A stretch of DNA of 64,000 bases from positions 310,001-374,000 of the forward strand of contig NZ_JAQAGY010000001.1 in NCBI RefSeq assembly GCF_027533645.1, given 5' to 3'. This DNA is from Paenibacillus caseinilyticus (GTDB lineage: Bacteria > Bacillota > Bacilli > Paenibacillales > NBRC-103111). The number at the start of each line of letters is the position of its first letter. Position 1 is the stretch's first letter. A program made the position numbers and the translations under genes. Of this stretch, positions 7,611 to 16,928 are shown in pieces. Under the pieces are notes generated by a model, which did not search any database, was not told where the DNA came from, and saw only the letters and a list, made by a program, of their open reading frames with translations.

Positions 7611-7814
7611 ATGAGCAAACGCGATCAGGAACAATACAGCTCCCTGGAAGAAGATACCGAAACGTCGGACATGCCTGTGAGCAACCACGCCCCCAAGAAG
7701 GAGCTAAGCAAATCCGCTACGGATCCGCTGGCCGACTTTGTGGAAGGCACCATGGATAACATCCAGCATACCTTCGACAGTGACGGAGGCTCCAAGAAAG
7801 ACCGTTCGGAGTAG
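7611..7814 (+). CDS. Small acidic hydrophilic protein, 67 residues
   Basis: The ATG at 7611 follows AAAGAGGTGA six bases upstream. The product is highly charged and probably disordered: MSKRDQEQYSSLEEDTET at the start, LADFVEGTMDNIQHTF in the middle, and SDGGSKKDRSE at the end. It has no signal peptide or membrane span. I do not recognise a family. It is a single-gene unit between two hairpins. Confidence 0.6.
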   Translation: MSKRDQEQYSSLEEDTETSDMPVSNHAPKKELSKSATDPLADFVEGTMDNIQHTFDSDGGSKKDRSE

Positions 7815-7895
7815 GCAAAAACTCCTGAGCATTCCCGGCGATTATTTCGAGCCGGCCTTACGCAGGGCCCATTCCTCCCTCCTGGACAAGCCCTT

Positions 7896-7942
7896 AACAA
7901 CCCCAAGCCGCCCTTCGGAATGAAGGGCGGCTTGGGGTTGTT
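7896..7942. terminator. Bidirectional terminator with a 20-bp stem
   Basis: A perfect 20-bp stem (7896-7915 with 7923-7942, loop of 7) lies between the convergent small gene and araB. Short T or A runs flank both sides (GTTGTTA and TTAACAAC). It can end both transcripts. Confidence 0.75.
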
Positions 7943-7997
7943 ACGGTACATATGGAACTCAGGTCATCGGTAACAGACGGTCATCCGCATCTAGGAA

Positions 7998-9668
7998 TTA
8001 ACGAACGCTTTCCTTGATCGCCTTGAGGCGTTTCATGACATCGTTCCCGCCCCTGCCGAAGTAATCGTGAAGCTTGCCGTATTCCTGGTACAGCTTCTCG
8101 TAGACCGCCACGTTCGCCGGAATCGGCTTGAACGTCTCCTCGCGTACACGGGCCATGGCGGCAGCCGCATCGACGATAGAATCGTATCCGCCCTGCGCGG
8201 ACCCGGCCGCCACAGCACCGAACATCGCCGCGCCTAGCGCAGGCGTCTGCGTCGAGGCCGCGATCTTGATCTCGCGGTTCGTCACATCCGCGTAGATCTG
8301 CATGAGCAGGCGGTTGCGCTGAGGCAGCCCGCCGCAAGCATACAGCTCGTTGACTTCCACGCCGCTCTGGTGGAAGGCATCGACGATCCTGCGAGTGCCG
8401 AAGGCAGTCGCTTCAAGCAGAGCGCGGTAGATCTCTTCCGGCTTCGTCAAGAGCGTACAGCCGAGGATGAGCCCCGTCAGGTTCGTGTCGACAAGGACGG
8501 AACGGTTGCCGTTCCACCAGTCGAGCGCGAGCAGACCGGATTGACCCGGCTGATAGGCCGCCGCCCGCTTCTCTAGCCATTCGTGCACGGACATGCCTTC
8601 GGCTTGGGCCGCTTCGGGCACATATGCCGGCACGGCCTGCTCCACATACCAGGCGAAAATATCGCCCACCGCGGACTGGCCGGCTTCATAGCCGAGGTAC
8701 CCTGGAATGATACCGTCTTCGACGACGCCGCACATGCCTTCGACGAGCTTCTCCTCGGACCCGAGCAGCATGTGACAGATCGACGTGCCCATCGCCATAA
8801 CAAGTTTGCCCGGCGTCACTACCCCTACGGCTGGAACGGCGGCATGAGCGTCGACATTGCCGACCGCGACCGCGATCCCCGGGCGCAGGCCCATCGCCTC
8901 AGCCATCCCGGCCGTCAGCTCGCCGGCTTTGGTGCCGAGCGGCAGCACTTCTCCGCGGAGCTTCGTCTCGGTCAGGTTCGTCAGGCGAGGGTCCAGCGCA
9001 CTGAAGAACTCCTTGCCCGGATAGCCTTCCTGCTTGTGCCAGATCGACTTGTAGCCCGCTGCGCAGGAGTTGCGCGTCAGGCTTCCCGTCATCTGGGCGA
9101 TCACCCAATCGGTCGCTTCCACGAAACGGTCCGTCTGCTGATAGATGCCGGGAGCTTCGTTCAGGGTCTGCCATACCTTCGCGATCATCCACTCCGATGA
9201 GATCTTGCCGCCATACCGCGGCAGGAACGCTTCGCCCCGCTGCTCGGCGATTTCGTTGATGAGGTTCGCCTCATCCTGCGCGGCATGGTGCTTCCACAGC
9301 TTCGGCCAACTGTGCGGAAGGTTCTTCAGCTCCGGCTTGAAACAAAGCGGTGTACCATCCTGGTCAATCGGCAGCATCGTGCAGGCGGTGAAGTCGATCC
9401 CGAGACCGATCACGTCGGCAGGATCCACGCCCGACTCTTTCATAACGGCCGGTACGGAACGCTTCAGGACTTCGATATAATCAGCAGGGTGCTGAAGCGC
9501 CCAGTCGTACTCCAGCTTCACGGCGGATTCCGGGAGCACTTCGTCAATTACGCCGTGCGGGTAAGGGGTAACATGCGTCGCCACTTCCTCGCCGGTCGAG
9601 AGGTTGACGAGCAGCGCGCGTCCGGATGCCGTGCCGTAGTCAACACCGATTGCATATTTAATGGCCAT
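7998..9668 (-). CDS. araB: L-ribulokinase
   Basis: A 556-residue FGGY-family kinase that phosphorylates L-ribulose to L-ribulose 5-phosphate in arabinose catabolism. The N-terminus [21 protein letters not shown] is typical of AraB. The ribulokinase-like [13 protein letters not shown] segment and the FGGY-type ATP-binding region (GTSICHMLL, then [19 protein letters not shown]) are present. Length matches the family (about 560). The gene starts 13 bp after the araD stop and is the last gene of the araD-araB unit, ending before a strong bidirectional terminator. Control should be through the AraR site in front of araD. Confidence 0.95.
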   Translation of the reverse strand: MAIKYAIGVDYGTASGRALLVNLSTGEEVATHVTPYPHGVIDEVLPESAVKLEYDWALQHPADYIEVLKRSVPAVMKESGVDPADVIGLGIDFTACTMLPIDQDGTPLCFKPELKNLPHSWPKLWKHHAAQDEANLINEIAEQRGEAFLPRYGGKISSEWMIAKVWQTLNEAPGIYQQTDRFVEATDWVIAQMTGSLTRNSCAAGYKSIWHKQEGYPGKEFFSALDPRLTNLTETKLRGEVLPLGTKAGELTAGMAEAMGLRPGIAVAVGNVDAHAAVPAVGVVTPGKLVMAMGTSICHMLLGSEEKLVEGMCGVVEDGIIPGYLGYEAGQSAVGDIFAWYVEQAVPAYVPEAAQAEGMSVHEWLEKRAAAYQPGQSGLLALDWWNGNRSVLVDTNLTGLILGCTLLTKPEEIYRALLEATAFGTRRIVDAFHQSGVEVNELYACGGLPQRNRLLMQIYADVTNREIKIAASTQTPALGAAMFGAVAAGSAQGGYDSIVDAAAAMARVREETFKPIPANVAVYEKLYQEYGKLHDYFGRGGNDVMKRLKAIKESVR

Positions 9669-9681
9669 GATAAATCAGCCT

Positions 9682-10371
9682 CTAAGATTGTCCGTAATAG
9701 GCGTTCGCACCGTGTTTTCTGAGGAAATGCCGGTCGAGCAGGTTCTGGTCCATGGGTACGGTATTCGGATTAAGCTGGTACGTATGGAACGCCATCTTCG
9801 CTGTCTCTTCGAGTACGACTGCATTGTGAACGGCATTGTGCGCATCCTTGCCCCAGCAGAACGGAGCGTGACAGTGAACGAGCACACTCGGAATCTGCAG
9901 CGGGTCCTTGCCCTCGAACGTCTCGATGATAACATTGCCGGTCTCGAGCTCGTAGGCCCCTTGAATCTCCTCGCGGGTCATCGGGCGGGTGCAGGGCACT
10001 TCGCCGTAGAAGTAATCGGCATGGGTCGTACCGAGAGCCGGCAGGCTGCGGCCGGCCTGTGCCCAGGCTGTAGCCCAAGGGGAGTGCGTGTGCACGATCC
10101 CGCCGATGGTGGGGAACGCTCTATACAAAGCCAGATGGGTCGGCGTATCGGATGACGGTTTGAGCTTGCCTTCGACCACCTTGCCGTCCAAATCGAGGAC
10201 GACCAGATCATCTGCGCGGAGTTCATCATAAGGCACGCCGCTCGGCTTGATGACGACGAGGCCGGAGTCGCGGTCGATCCCGCTCACGTTGCCCCAAGTA
10301 AAAGTAACCAGACCATATTTAGGGAGATCCAGGTTAGCTTCCAGCACTTCCTGCTTCAATTGTTCTAACAA
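9682..10371 (-). CDS. araD: L-ribulose-5-phosphate 4-epimerase
   Basis: A 229-residue class II aldolase-type epimerase that turns L-ribulose 5-phosphate into D-xylulose 5-phosphate. Zinc-binding His94 and His96 (VHTHSPWA) match the E. coli enzyme, and a third zinc His is in [13 protein letters not shown] start at 10371 is chosen because it gives the standard N-terminus [20 protein letters not shown]. The longer frame to 10443 would run through the promoter and AraR operator. The site GGAAAGGGG lies about 11 bases upstream. The gene is first in araD-araB; the isomerase araA does not follow. Confidence 0.93.
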   Translation of the reverse strand: MLEQLKQEVLEANLDLPKYGLVTFTWGNVSGIDRDSGLVVIKPSGVPYDELRADDLVVLDLDGKVVEGKLKPSSDTPTHLALYRAFPTIGGIVHTHSPWATAWAQAGRSLPALGTTHADYFYGEVPCTRPMTREEIQGAYELETGNVIIETFEGKDPLQIPSVLVHCHAPFCWGKDAHNAVHNAVVLEETAKMAFHTYQLNPNTVPMDQNLLDRHFLRKHGANAYYGQS

Positions 10372-10413
10372 ATGTATCGTAACCCCTTTCCGAAACCATA
10401 TATTCTCGGCTTC

Positions 10414-10442
10414 ATTATATACTTGTACGTACAAATTTTCCA
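10414..10442 (-). promoter_or_regulatory. araDB promoter with AraR operator
   Basis: On the minus strand TATAAT (10419-10414) lies 17 bases from TGGAAA (10442-10437). Between them is the palindrome TTGTACGTACAA (10423-10434; wider ACTTGTACGTACAAAT), matching the AraR box known from Bacillus subtilis. The repressor would sit between -35 and -10. Confidence 0.88.
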
Positions 10443-10504
10443 CATCTTTTTTCTCCTCACTGCCCGGTATCTCCGGGGGAACGAGCCGAGCTGCTCCCTA
10501 GGCC

Positions 10505-10562
10505 AAAAAGGACGATATGCTTTTTCTTCCCAGCGATACGGGAAAAAAAGCACATCGTCCTT
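10505..10562 (-). terminator. Rho-independent terminator of araR
   Basis: AAGGACGAT (10508-10516) pairs with ATCGTCCTT (10554-10562), and the stem continues as GCTTTTT/AAAAAGC-type pairs. On the minus strand it is followed by five T (10509-10505). It separates araR from araDB. Confidence 0.85.
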
Positions 10563-10594
10563 GTTCTGATGGCTGAACCGGGCTGCCCCGCTCC

Positions 10595-11698
10595 TTACAC
10601 CGGTCCCGTCGATGACCGGATCACGAGCCGGGGTTCGTACACATACGCCTCATCTTCCGTCCGGTCTCCGGCTCCCCCTTCGATCCGGTTAATGAGCCGC
10701 CTCGCAGCCTCCAGGCCCATATCCGTCTTAGGGTGGGTCAGCGTGGTCAGCTTCACCTCCGTAGCCGTGGCCAGCGAAGAATCGTCGAACCCGATCACCG
10801 ACAAGTCCTGCGGCACCCGCAGCCCCGCTTGTCTCGCGGCCTCCAGCAGCTGCACGGCCAGCTGGTCGTTGTAACACACGAAAGCCGTCGGCCGCTCCAC
10901 CGAAGCGAGAAGCACCTCGGCCGCTTCGAACGGCCCCCGCTCCTTGTCCTCCGTCGAATACCGGACCACGGCATCCGGGTCCAGCGGCACCTTGTACTCG
11001 CGGTGCGCCCGGATGAAGCCCTTGAGCCGCTGGATCCCTTGAAGGTCGTCCGTCTTGAAAAAACCGACGATCCGGCGGTGCCCGAGCTCGATCAGGTGCT
11101 CGGCCGCGAGGAAGCCGCCCAACTCGTCATCGAGCTTCACACAGGGGCAGTCCATCTCGGGATAGCGTTCGTTGATCATAATGAACGGGATGTCCGACAT
11201 CCCCATCGACAAATAATAATGCAGGTTCGGATTGCCCGCCGCACTCTTCGTCGGCTCGATGATCAGGCCGCTGAGCGGGTGGCTCATCATAAGCTCAAGG
11301 CTCTCCCGCTCTTTCTCCTTGTCATTGTCCGTCGAGGACAGCATGAGCCGGTAGCCCCGGCTGCGCAGCTCGGCTTCTGCGCCGCGCACGATCAGCGGGA
11401 AGATGTAATCGGAAATGTATGTGGTAATGATCCCGATCGTTTTCTCCGTCTCCTCCGCTTTCCTGGCGGGCGCTGCGGCTGCGGCTACGAAGGTCCCCTT
11501 GCCTTGGACGCGATACAGCCAGCCTTCCTGTACCAGTTCTCCGATCGCCTGCCGCACCGTCTGCCGGCTCATGCTGAATGCGTCCGAGAGCTCGAATTCC
11601 GTCTGCAGCTGGTCGCCCGGCTGCAGGCGTCCCTCCTTGATTTGGCCCAAGAGCTGCTGTTTGAGCTGCATATATTTGGGGAGTCCGTTCTTCTCCAT
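10595..11698 (-). CDS. araR: Arabinose repressor, GntR-LacI chimera
   Basis: A 367-residue regulator with an N-terminal GntR winged helix (about residues 5-70: YMQLKQQLLGQIKEGRLQPG, then SRQTVRQAIGELVQEGWLYR) joined to a LacI/GalR-type sugar-binding domain (GLIIEPTKSA, VIGFDDSSLATA, LTTLTHPKTDMG). This fusion is the hallmark of AraR, which releases DNA on binding L-arabinose. The ATG at 11698 follows AGAGGTG; upstream in-frame codons would overlap the promoter. It has its own promoter with an identical 12-bp operator, so autoregulation is expected. It lies directly upstream of araDB on the same strand, with a terminator between. Confidence 0.95.
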   Translation of the reverse strand: MEKNGLPKYMQLKQQLLGQIKEGRLQPGDQLQTEFELSDAFSMSRQTVRQAIGELVQEGWLYRVQGKGTFVAAAAAPARKAEETEKTIGIITTYISDYIFPLIVRGAEAELRSRGYRLMLSSTDNDKEKERESLELMMSHPLSGLIIEPTKSAAGNPNLHYYLSMGMSDIPFIMINERYPEMDCPCVKLDDELGGFLAAEHLIELGHRRIVGFFKTDDLQGIQRLKGFIRAHREYKVPLDPDAVVRYSTEDKERGPFEAAEVLLASVERPTAFVCYNDQLAVQLLEAARQAGLRVPQDLSVIGFDDSSLATATEVKLTTLTHPKTDMGLEAARRLINRIEGGAGDRTEDEAYVYEPRLVIRSSTGPV

Positions 11699-11759
11699 AC
11701 TGACACCTCTTCTGCTTGCTTCTGTCCCGCCTATACTTTCCGCTTGCATCATAGGATCC

Positions 11760-11789
11760 ATTATACCAACGATCGCATTGTACGTACAA
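11760..11789 (-). promoter_or_regulatory. araR promoter with AraR operator
   Basis: TATAAT (11765-11760) is 18 bases from TTGTAC (11789-11784). The 12-bp palindrome TTGTACGTACAA (11778-11789) covers the -35 and is identical to the core in front of araD. Confidence 0.85.
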
Positions 11790-11898
11790 CCTATATTCCC
11801 ATGGACTTCAAGCAGCAGAAGCGGCTCACGCCAAAAAGCCCGTTCCGCAAAGGAACGAGGCCGTTGGTGGGTACGTGTTGCCGAGGAGGCGCCGGCAT

Positions 11899-12669
11899 CT
11901 ACCGTAGCTGAAGCACCGAGCCGCCCAGGACAAAACGGTATTCGAGATGATTGCCGTTCACTTCATCGATCCGTACGCCGCCCGTCCGGGCCGAGGCGGT
12001 ATGGATCATCTTGCCGTTCCCGAGATACAGGCCTACGTGACTGATGTTCTCTATGCTCTTATCCGCGCCCCTGTAGGCGTCGGGCTGTCCGCCGCGGTAG
12101 CCTATGAAGAACAGCAGATCGCCGCGCTGGGCCTGACGGATGTCGGTATATACCCGATTCGAGAGTGCCTGCACATAGCGGGCCTGACTGCGGGAATCCT
12201 TCGGCAGGTCCATGCCCAGCGCGTACAGATAGGACCACCGCGTATAGTCCGAGCAGTCGAAGGTGGCCGGGTCGGAGCGGTCCGATCTGTATTCGTACGG
12301 CGTGCCGAAGTACATCGCGGCCACCGACAGCACATTCTCCGTATAGCCGCCCTGCTGGGGAGCCACCGCCGGATTGGGCCATACCGGGTTCATCCCCTGA
12401 CCCTCCTCCAGAATGCGGTACGGCGCGGTTCCGTCCGTGTCCGACTGCCGGGCTCTGTAGCCTGCAGGCTTCTGCCCGATTCCGGCATCGCCTTGATGCA
12501 GCAGCTCATCCCTCTCGGTGACATGAGGGTCGAACAGCCGGGCATCCATGCCGGACTGCTTAGCGGTTACTCCCTTCCCGGCGTCTCCTGTATCCCCCCC
12601 GCTGCAGCCTGTAAGAGCAAGGAACAGACTGCAGCCGAGTAGGGCCCTTCTGGTGTAATTCCGCTTCAT
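11899..12669 (-). CDS. NlpC/P60 peptidoglycan hydrolase, lipoprotein
   Basis: A 256-residue exported protein. The signal peptide ends in the lipobox ALTGC (Cys22). An unstructured region runs to about residue 105, then an NlpC/P60 cysteine peptidase domain: catalytic Cys139 in TFDCSDYTRW and His211 in ISHVGLYLGNGKMIHT. These enzymes cut D-gamma-glutamyl-meso-diaminopimelate links in cell-wall peptides. Transcribed alone. It is distinct from the shorter P60 protein at 52122. Its wall function (growth, separation or sporulation) cannot be told from sequence. Confidence 0.92.
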   Translation of the reverse strand: MKRNYTRRALLGCSLFLALTGCSGGDTGDAGKGVTAKQSGMDARLFDPHVTERDELLHQGDAGIGQKPAGYRARQSDTDGTAPYRILEEGQGMNPVWPNPAVAPQQGGYTENVLSVAAMYFGTPYEYRSDRSDPATFDCSDYTRWSYLYALGMDLPKDSRSQARYVQALSNRVYTDIRQAQRGDLLFFIGYRGGQPDAYRGADKSIENISHVGLYLGNGKMIHTASARTGGVRIDEVNGNHLEYRFVLGGSVLQLR

Positions 12670-12807
12670 GAGAGATACCCCTTTACTTTATCGGATATCC
12701 CTATGGTGCTTAGCCGGGGGAGATTCCATACAGGAGGGCGGCCCGGAATTCGTCTGCCGCCGTTTCTATCTTATGACAATTTAGATGAACTTGACGGCGG
12801 TCCAAGC

Positions 12808-13560
12808 CTAAAGATTCCGGCGCAGTCTACCTTCGCGGTCGAACCACAGCTTGTAGCTCGCATGGCTGAGCAGCATGGAAGTTACCGCAGCTGAAGACGC
12901 CAGGACGAACATGATCAGAATCTGGTAGCGGACCGCTTCGACCGGATCGGCTCCGGCCACAATCATTCCGGTCATCATGCCCGGAAGCTGAACCAGGCCG
13001 ACGGTCTTCATTCCGTCCACCGTAGGGATCATGCTGGATCGGACCGAGCGCTTCAATGCATCCTGCAGCGCCTGCTTCTCCGTCGCCCCGAGGGCCATCA
13101 GCGCCTCTATCTCACCCCGCGAGGATTCCAGCTCGCGGCGCATCTGGTTCAGGTAGAGGCCGGAGACGATCATCGCGCTGCCGATCGTGATGCCGCTGAG
13201 CGGGATGAGATACTGCGGCGTCGGCTCGATAATCCCGAGGCCGGTCAGCAGCCCGACCGTGAGCAGCTCCGTTGCGGCCAGGGACAAGGCAATCCGCCGA
13301 CGGATCCCCGGCAGCCCCTTCGTCCGCTGGCCTGCATTCCAAGAGGCGACGCCGATCATGACGGCCACGATCAGGAGGATAAGCGCCGGATGCTGCATAC
13401 CGAACACATACTGCAGCACGTAACCTACCAGCAGCAGCTGGAGGGCCGAACGTACGGTTCCGACCGCAATATCCCGCTCGAGACCGAGCTTCTGCCACAC
13501 GGAGATCAGCATCGTCACGCCGACGAAGGCCAGCGTGAAGAGCAGCGCTATGCCCGACAT
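12808..13560 (-). CDS. fetB: FetB-type ABC exporter permease (UPF0014)
   Basis: A 250-residue integral membrane protein with about seven hydrophobic segments. The conserved UPF0014/FetB region is present: EIEALMALGATEKQALQDALKRS, then RSSMIPTVDGMKTVGLVQLPGMMTGMI. In E. coli FetAB exports iron and protects against peroxide. The start codon lies inside the end of the ATPase gene (13-bp overlap), so translation is coupled. Metal specificity in this species is inferred from the family. Confidence 0.88.
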   Translation of the reverse strand: MSGIALLFTLAFVGVTMLISVWQKLGLERDIAVGTVRSALQLLLVGYVLQYVFGMQHPALILLIVAVMIGVASWNAGQRTKGLPGIRRRIALSLAATELLTVGLLTGLGIIEPTPQYLIPLSGITIGSAMIVSGLYLNQMRRELESSRGEIEALMALGATEKQALQDALKRSVRSSMIPTVDGMKTVGLVQLPGMMTGMIVAGADPVEAVRYQILIMFVLASSAAVTSMLLSHASYKLWFDREGRLRRNL

Positions 13561-14297
13561 GGCTCCTCCTCCTTGTCCGCACCGCCCAGGAAGCTGCGTC
13601 CTTCTTCCGTGGCGGGGTTCTCAAAGAACGCCTGAGCCGGCCGGTCCTCCTGCAGGGCGCCGTCCGCCAGCAGCCACACGCGAGTGCAAGCTTGGCGCGC
13701 CTGCCGCAGATCGTGCGTCACCCAGATCTGGCAGGTGCCGTGCTCCGCGCGCCAGTCGGCCAGCAGCTCTTCCGCCGCCGCTCTGCTGCCGGGGTCAAGC
13801 GACGCCGTCACTTCGTCGAGCAGCAGGACCTCCGGCCGCAGCAGCAGCGAGCGCACCAGCGCCGTGCGCTGCTTCTCGCCGCCGGACAGGTCGGCCGCCG
13901 GCTTCGCCCAAGGCAGGCCGGCCAGCCCGAGCGCCTCCATACAGCGCCGGGCCAGAGGCTCGTCGAACGCCGTCCGGTGCAGCCGGGAGACCGTCCGCAG
14001 GTTATCCTCCACCGTGCCGGGCAGCATCACGGGCTGCTGGGCCACATAGCTGATCCGGCGGCGCCAGTCCGCCGCCTTCCACTCGCTGCGCGTCCGGCCT
14101 CCATAAGCCACCTGTCCTTCCTCGGCCGTCTCGAGCCAGGCCAGTATGCGCAGCAGCGTACTCTTGCCCTGACCGGACCCGCCGAGCAGCGCTACGGATT
14201 CCCCAGCCCCTGCCTCGGCGCTTACACCGCGGAAGAGCGCCTTCCCGGTCTCGCTGTGCTGTTTGGTTAATGATGTGATCGAAAGTCCCTGCTTCAT
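13548..14297 (-). CDS. fetA: FetA-type ABC exporter ATPase
   Basis: A 249-residue ATP-binding subunit. Walker A is GGSGQGKST (residues 39-47), the ABC signature is LSGGEKQR, Walker B is VLLLDEVTAS, and the H-loop is WVTHDLRQA. The YVAQQPVMLPGTVEDNLR segment is typical of FetA (YbbL). It precedes and overlaps fetB, giving a two-gene operon for an exporter. It lacks the long C-terminal domain of sugar or peptide importers. Confidence 0.88.
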   Translation of the reverse strand: MKQGLSITSLTKQHSETGKALFRGVSAEAGAGESVALLGGSGQGKSTLLRILAWLETAEEGQVAYGGRTRSEWKAADWRRRISYVAQQPVMLPGTVEDNLRTVSRLHRTAFDEPLARRCMEALGLAGLPWAKPAADLSGGEKQRTALVRSLLLRPEVLLLDEVTASLDPGSRAAAEELLADWRAEHGTCQIWVTHDLRQARQACTRVWLLADGALQEDRPAQAFFENPATEEGRSFLGGADKEEEPCRA

Positions 14298-14400
14298 GAG
14301 CGGTACAGCTCCCCTTTCCCCTCCCCATTATACCGGCATTCTTCCAGCAGCGAACCAAACCGCAGCGATTACCGCAGGGCCCGGGCGGCTCTCATGTGCT

Positions 14401-14922
14401 TTACGCTTCGATCCAGAACCGGCGCACGACATTCCCGTCCTCTTCTGTATACTCAGACTCGAAGCTGCCGCCGTTCTTCAAGATCACCCTCTCGGATGCC
14501 CCGTTCGTCTTATCGCAGATCACCAGCACCCGGCCGATCCCAAGGTCCCGGGCCCGGCCGACCGAGAGCTCCAGCATCTTCGTTGCATAGCCCCGGCCCC
14601 GGTCCGAGGGACGGATCCCATAGCCGATATGCCCGCCGCTCCTCAGCAGCTTCTCGTTCAGACTGTGGCGGATGTTCGCCGCTCCGGCCACCCGGCCCGA
14701 TTCGTCCAGCAGCCAATAGGTCGAGTGGGGGACGAAGTTCGGCGCAGCAAGCTCCGGCCGCTCCCCATCCGCAAGGAACTGCAGCATGTCCCCGTACGCA
14801 TAGGGATCCCTTTTGAGTACCCAAGGAACCATAGGCTCCCCGCTCTGGAGCCACTCTTCATAGAAAGATACATAGGCTTCCCTCAGGTCCCAGGAAGGCT
14901 CAACCAGCCGCACACCGCTCAT
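14401..14922 (-). CDS. GNAT-family N-acetyltransferase
   Basis: A 173-residue acetyltransferase. The acetyl-CoA pyrophosphate-binding motif is IRPSDRGRGYATKML, and the C-terminal strand pair SFESEYTEEDGNVVRRFWI is typical of the family's predicted-acetyltransferase branch. A good GGAGGAG precedes the ATG. It lies just upstream of fetAB on the same strand (103-bp gap) and could be co-transcribed, but a functional link is not evident. The substrate is unknown. Confidence 0.88.
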   Translation of the reverse strand: MSGVRLVEPSWDLREAYVSFYEEWLQSGEPMVPWVLKRDPYAYGDMLQFLADGERPELAAPNFVPHSTYWLLDESGRVAGAANIRHSLNEKLLRSGGHIGYGIRPSDRGRGYATKMLELSVGRARDLGIGRVLVICDKTNGASERVILKNGGSFESEYTEEDGNVVRRFWIEA

Positions 14923-15061
14923 CGCACTTCTCCTCCATCTCTGTAAATTCCAGCCATCTTATCACAAGCTGTCACCAGCGGCAACAAGGATTTGCGGAAA
15001 GAAAGGAAGGGGCTCTCTATCGAACGGGGCTTCCTCCAGCCCATCAGAATGGCAGATTGGT

Positions 15062-15868
15062 CTATACCCTATCGGACGCCCGGTAGCGTACTTCCGCCAG
15101 ATTAGCCATGATCCGCTCCTCTCCGAGCACCCTGCCTTCCTGCGGGTCCACCGCCAGACGCCAAATTTCATTCGTACGGTACCGTCGCCCCTCCTTCTCG
15201 AAGAACCGGTGCTCCCGCTCCTCTACCCGGTACAAGCACGATTCCTCCCCGCTGCTGCGCACTTCTCCCGTCAGATACTCCTCCGTGAGCCGCAGCTTGA
15301 ACTGATAATCCCGATCGGTCTGGTTGCAGAGGCGCAGGTCCAAATAATTATAGAAGACGCTCGTCCCGCTGCCGAACGGAACGGTGCGGCGCTCGTCCGG
15401 GAACAAGTCGAAGCTGTGGTGATGACGCTCGGTAACGGTCAATGGGGTATGCAGCGCCATCCAAAAAAGCAGGTTGGCCAGCTGGCACAGCCCGCCGCCC
15501 GGCCCGCTGCGCACCTCGCCCCTCGAGAGCATGAGTCCGTCACGGAATCCCCGGCGGGGCGTCGTCCTTCCGATCCGGTTCCAGAACGAGAATGTCTCCC
15601 CCGGCCGGAGGACCAGACCCTCGACCAGCGGCAGGCAGAGCCGCAGATTCGCGATCTTGTTCTCCTGCAGTGCCGGGTCCGTGCCTTCGAGCTTGCGGCG
15701 CAGCACGGAACGGTGCTTCGCCGACAGGCAGGGCAGCGGGCCGCTCCGCTGCTCTTCCGCAAACCGGATACCGCTGCGCCAGTCGGACCAGGTCCGCTCC
15801 CACTGCAGCTGCCGCACGCGCACAGCATAGAGCCATGGGAAAGCTGCTCCCATCCGGTGTTTGATCAT
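15062..15868 (-). CDS. VanW-family protein
   Basis: A 268-residue protein with the VanW signature. GETFSFWNRIGRTTPRRGF is followed by the Gly/Cys block SGPGGGLCQLANLLFWMAL and then HHHSFD. The C-terminal part (SSGEESCLYRVEEREHRF) matches the usual VanW end. VanW proteins accompany some vancomycin-resistance clusters but most are of unknown, probably envelope-related, function. No signal peptide is seen. There are no vanHAX-type genes nearby, so a resistance role is not supported. Transcribed alone. Confidence 0.88.
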   Translation of the reverse strand: MIKHRMGAAFPWLYAVRVRQLQWERTWSDWRSGIRFAEEQRSGPLPCLSAKHRSVLRRKLEGTDPALQENKIANLRLCLPLVEGLVLRPGETFSFWNRIGRTTPRRGFRDGLMLSRGEVRSGPGGGLCQLANLLFWMALHTPLTVTERHHHSFDLFPDERRTVPFGSGTSVFYNYLDLRLCNQTDRDYQFKLRLTEEYLTGEVRSSGEESCLYRVEEREHRFFEKEGRRYRTNEIWRLAVDPQEGRVLGEERIMANLAEVRYRASDRV

Positions 15869-15971
15869 CGTAGTCTTCTTCCTCTCCCCTGGGTGTGGCC
15901 GGCCGTGAATCGCCAGCCGGCCTACCTAATGGACGAGAGGGACAGCGGTAGGGTTCCCCCTTGACTTAGAC

Positions 15972-16011
15972 AACAAGAACAGGCCATCCGCCCTAAGGCT
16001 TGGATGGCCTG
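15972..16011 (-). terminator. Terminator of the metallo-hydrolase gene
   Basis: CAGGCCATCC (15980-15989) and GGATGGCCTG (16002-16011) form a perfect 10-bp stem with a 12-base loop. On the minus strand TTCTTGTTG follows. It lies 69 bp past the stop at 16080. Confidence 0.7.
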
Positions 16012-16079
16012 ACCTATGGTGAGCCCGGGCAAGCGGGCGGAGGCAGAAGATGCCGCGCCATCGCTTACGCCGCCGGGCA

Positions 16080-16928
16080 TCAGCGCTTCCCGTCCACATA
16101 GCGGCCGTAGTCCGGCAGGGCGACGAGGTCGAATTCGGCTGCGAGCTCCGCGAGCCCCGCCGTGAACGATTCCCCTGCGAGGGGCGCACCATGCCCTGTG
16201 ACGGCCGTCCGCGGCTGCAGGGCCGCCAACCTGCGGACCGAATCCCGGGCGGAAGCCCAGTCGGGCGTAAAGTATCTCGGCGGTCCGCTGAGGTGCTCCG
16301 TCTGGGTGAGCACCTGGTAGAGCTTGTCCTGCCGGACATTCACGAAGGCATCTCCGGCGATCAGCGCGCGGTCCGCCTCGCGGAAGAAGGCCACATGGCC
16401 CGGCGTGTGGCCCGGGGTGTGGATCCACCGCCAGCCCGGCATGCCGGGAACCGAACCGTCCGCGGGCAGCCGATGGACATGCCCCTCCAGATTCACGGGC
16501 TCATTCGGGAACCAGCCCGAAATTTTGGCGATCAGGCCGCCTTCGACGCCGGGATCCGCATCCGGGTAGCGGGAGCGGCCCGTCACGAACGGGAGCTCCG
16601 CCTCGTGGGCATATACGGGCACCTGCCAATGCTCCGCCAGTTCCACGACGGCCCCGACATGATCGAAGTGCCCGTGGGTCAACAGGATCGCCTTAGGACG
16701 GGCTCCCGCACCGAAGCGGGCTTCCGCCTGCTGGATCAGGTCATCCGCGCAGCCAGGGAGCCCCGTGTCGACCAGCACCCAGCCCTCCTGCGGCCGGTCC
16801 GGATCGCCGGCATACACGACGTTGACGATCTGCACGGTATAGGCATAGAGATCTTCCGCCGCTTGCGTACCTTCGCCGCTCCGGACTGAAGTCATCGGAA
16901 TGCGCTTGTCCTTCATGGGATTGTCCAT
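16080..16928 (-). CDS. MBL-fold metallo-hydrolase
   Basis: A 282-residue metallo-beta-lactamase-fold protein. The metal-binding motif THGHFDHVG is clear, with HTPGHTPGHVAF (third His), ALIAGDAF (bridging Asp) and TGHGAPL (final His). Such enzymes are thioesterases, lactonases or glyoxalase II-like hydrolases; the substrate is not evident. The ATG at 16928 lies 11 bases after AGGAGGT. An out-of-frame ATG lies closer to that site, which might lower translation. A terminator follows. Confidence 0.88.
   Translation of the reverse strand: MDNPMKDKRIPMTSVRSGEGTQAAEDLYAYTVQIVNVVYAGDPDRPQEGWVLVDTGLPGCADDLIQQAEARFGAGARPKAILLTHGHFDHVGAVVELAEHWQVPVYAHEAELPFVTGRSRYPDADPGVEGGLIAKISGWFPNEPVNLEGHVHRLPADGSVPGMPGWRWIHTPGHTPGHVAFFREADRALIAGDAFVNVRQDKLYQVLTQTEHLSGPPRYFTPDWASARDSVRRLAALQPRTAVTGHGAPLAGESFTAGLAELAAEFDLVALPDYGRYVDGKR

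Noticed and set aside
9682..10443. Longer araD starting at 10443
   Set aside because: The extra 24 codons overlap the -10 box and the AraR operator, and the TTG at 10371 gives the standard AraD N-terminus.
15062..15868. Vancomycin resistance from the VanW-family gene
   Set aside because: VanW proteins are widespread without resistance, and no vanH, vanA or vanX-type gene is near.
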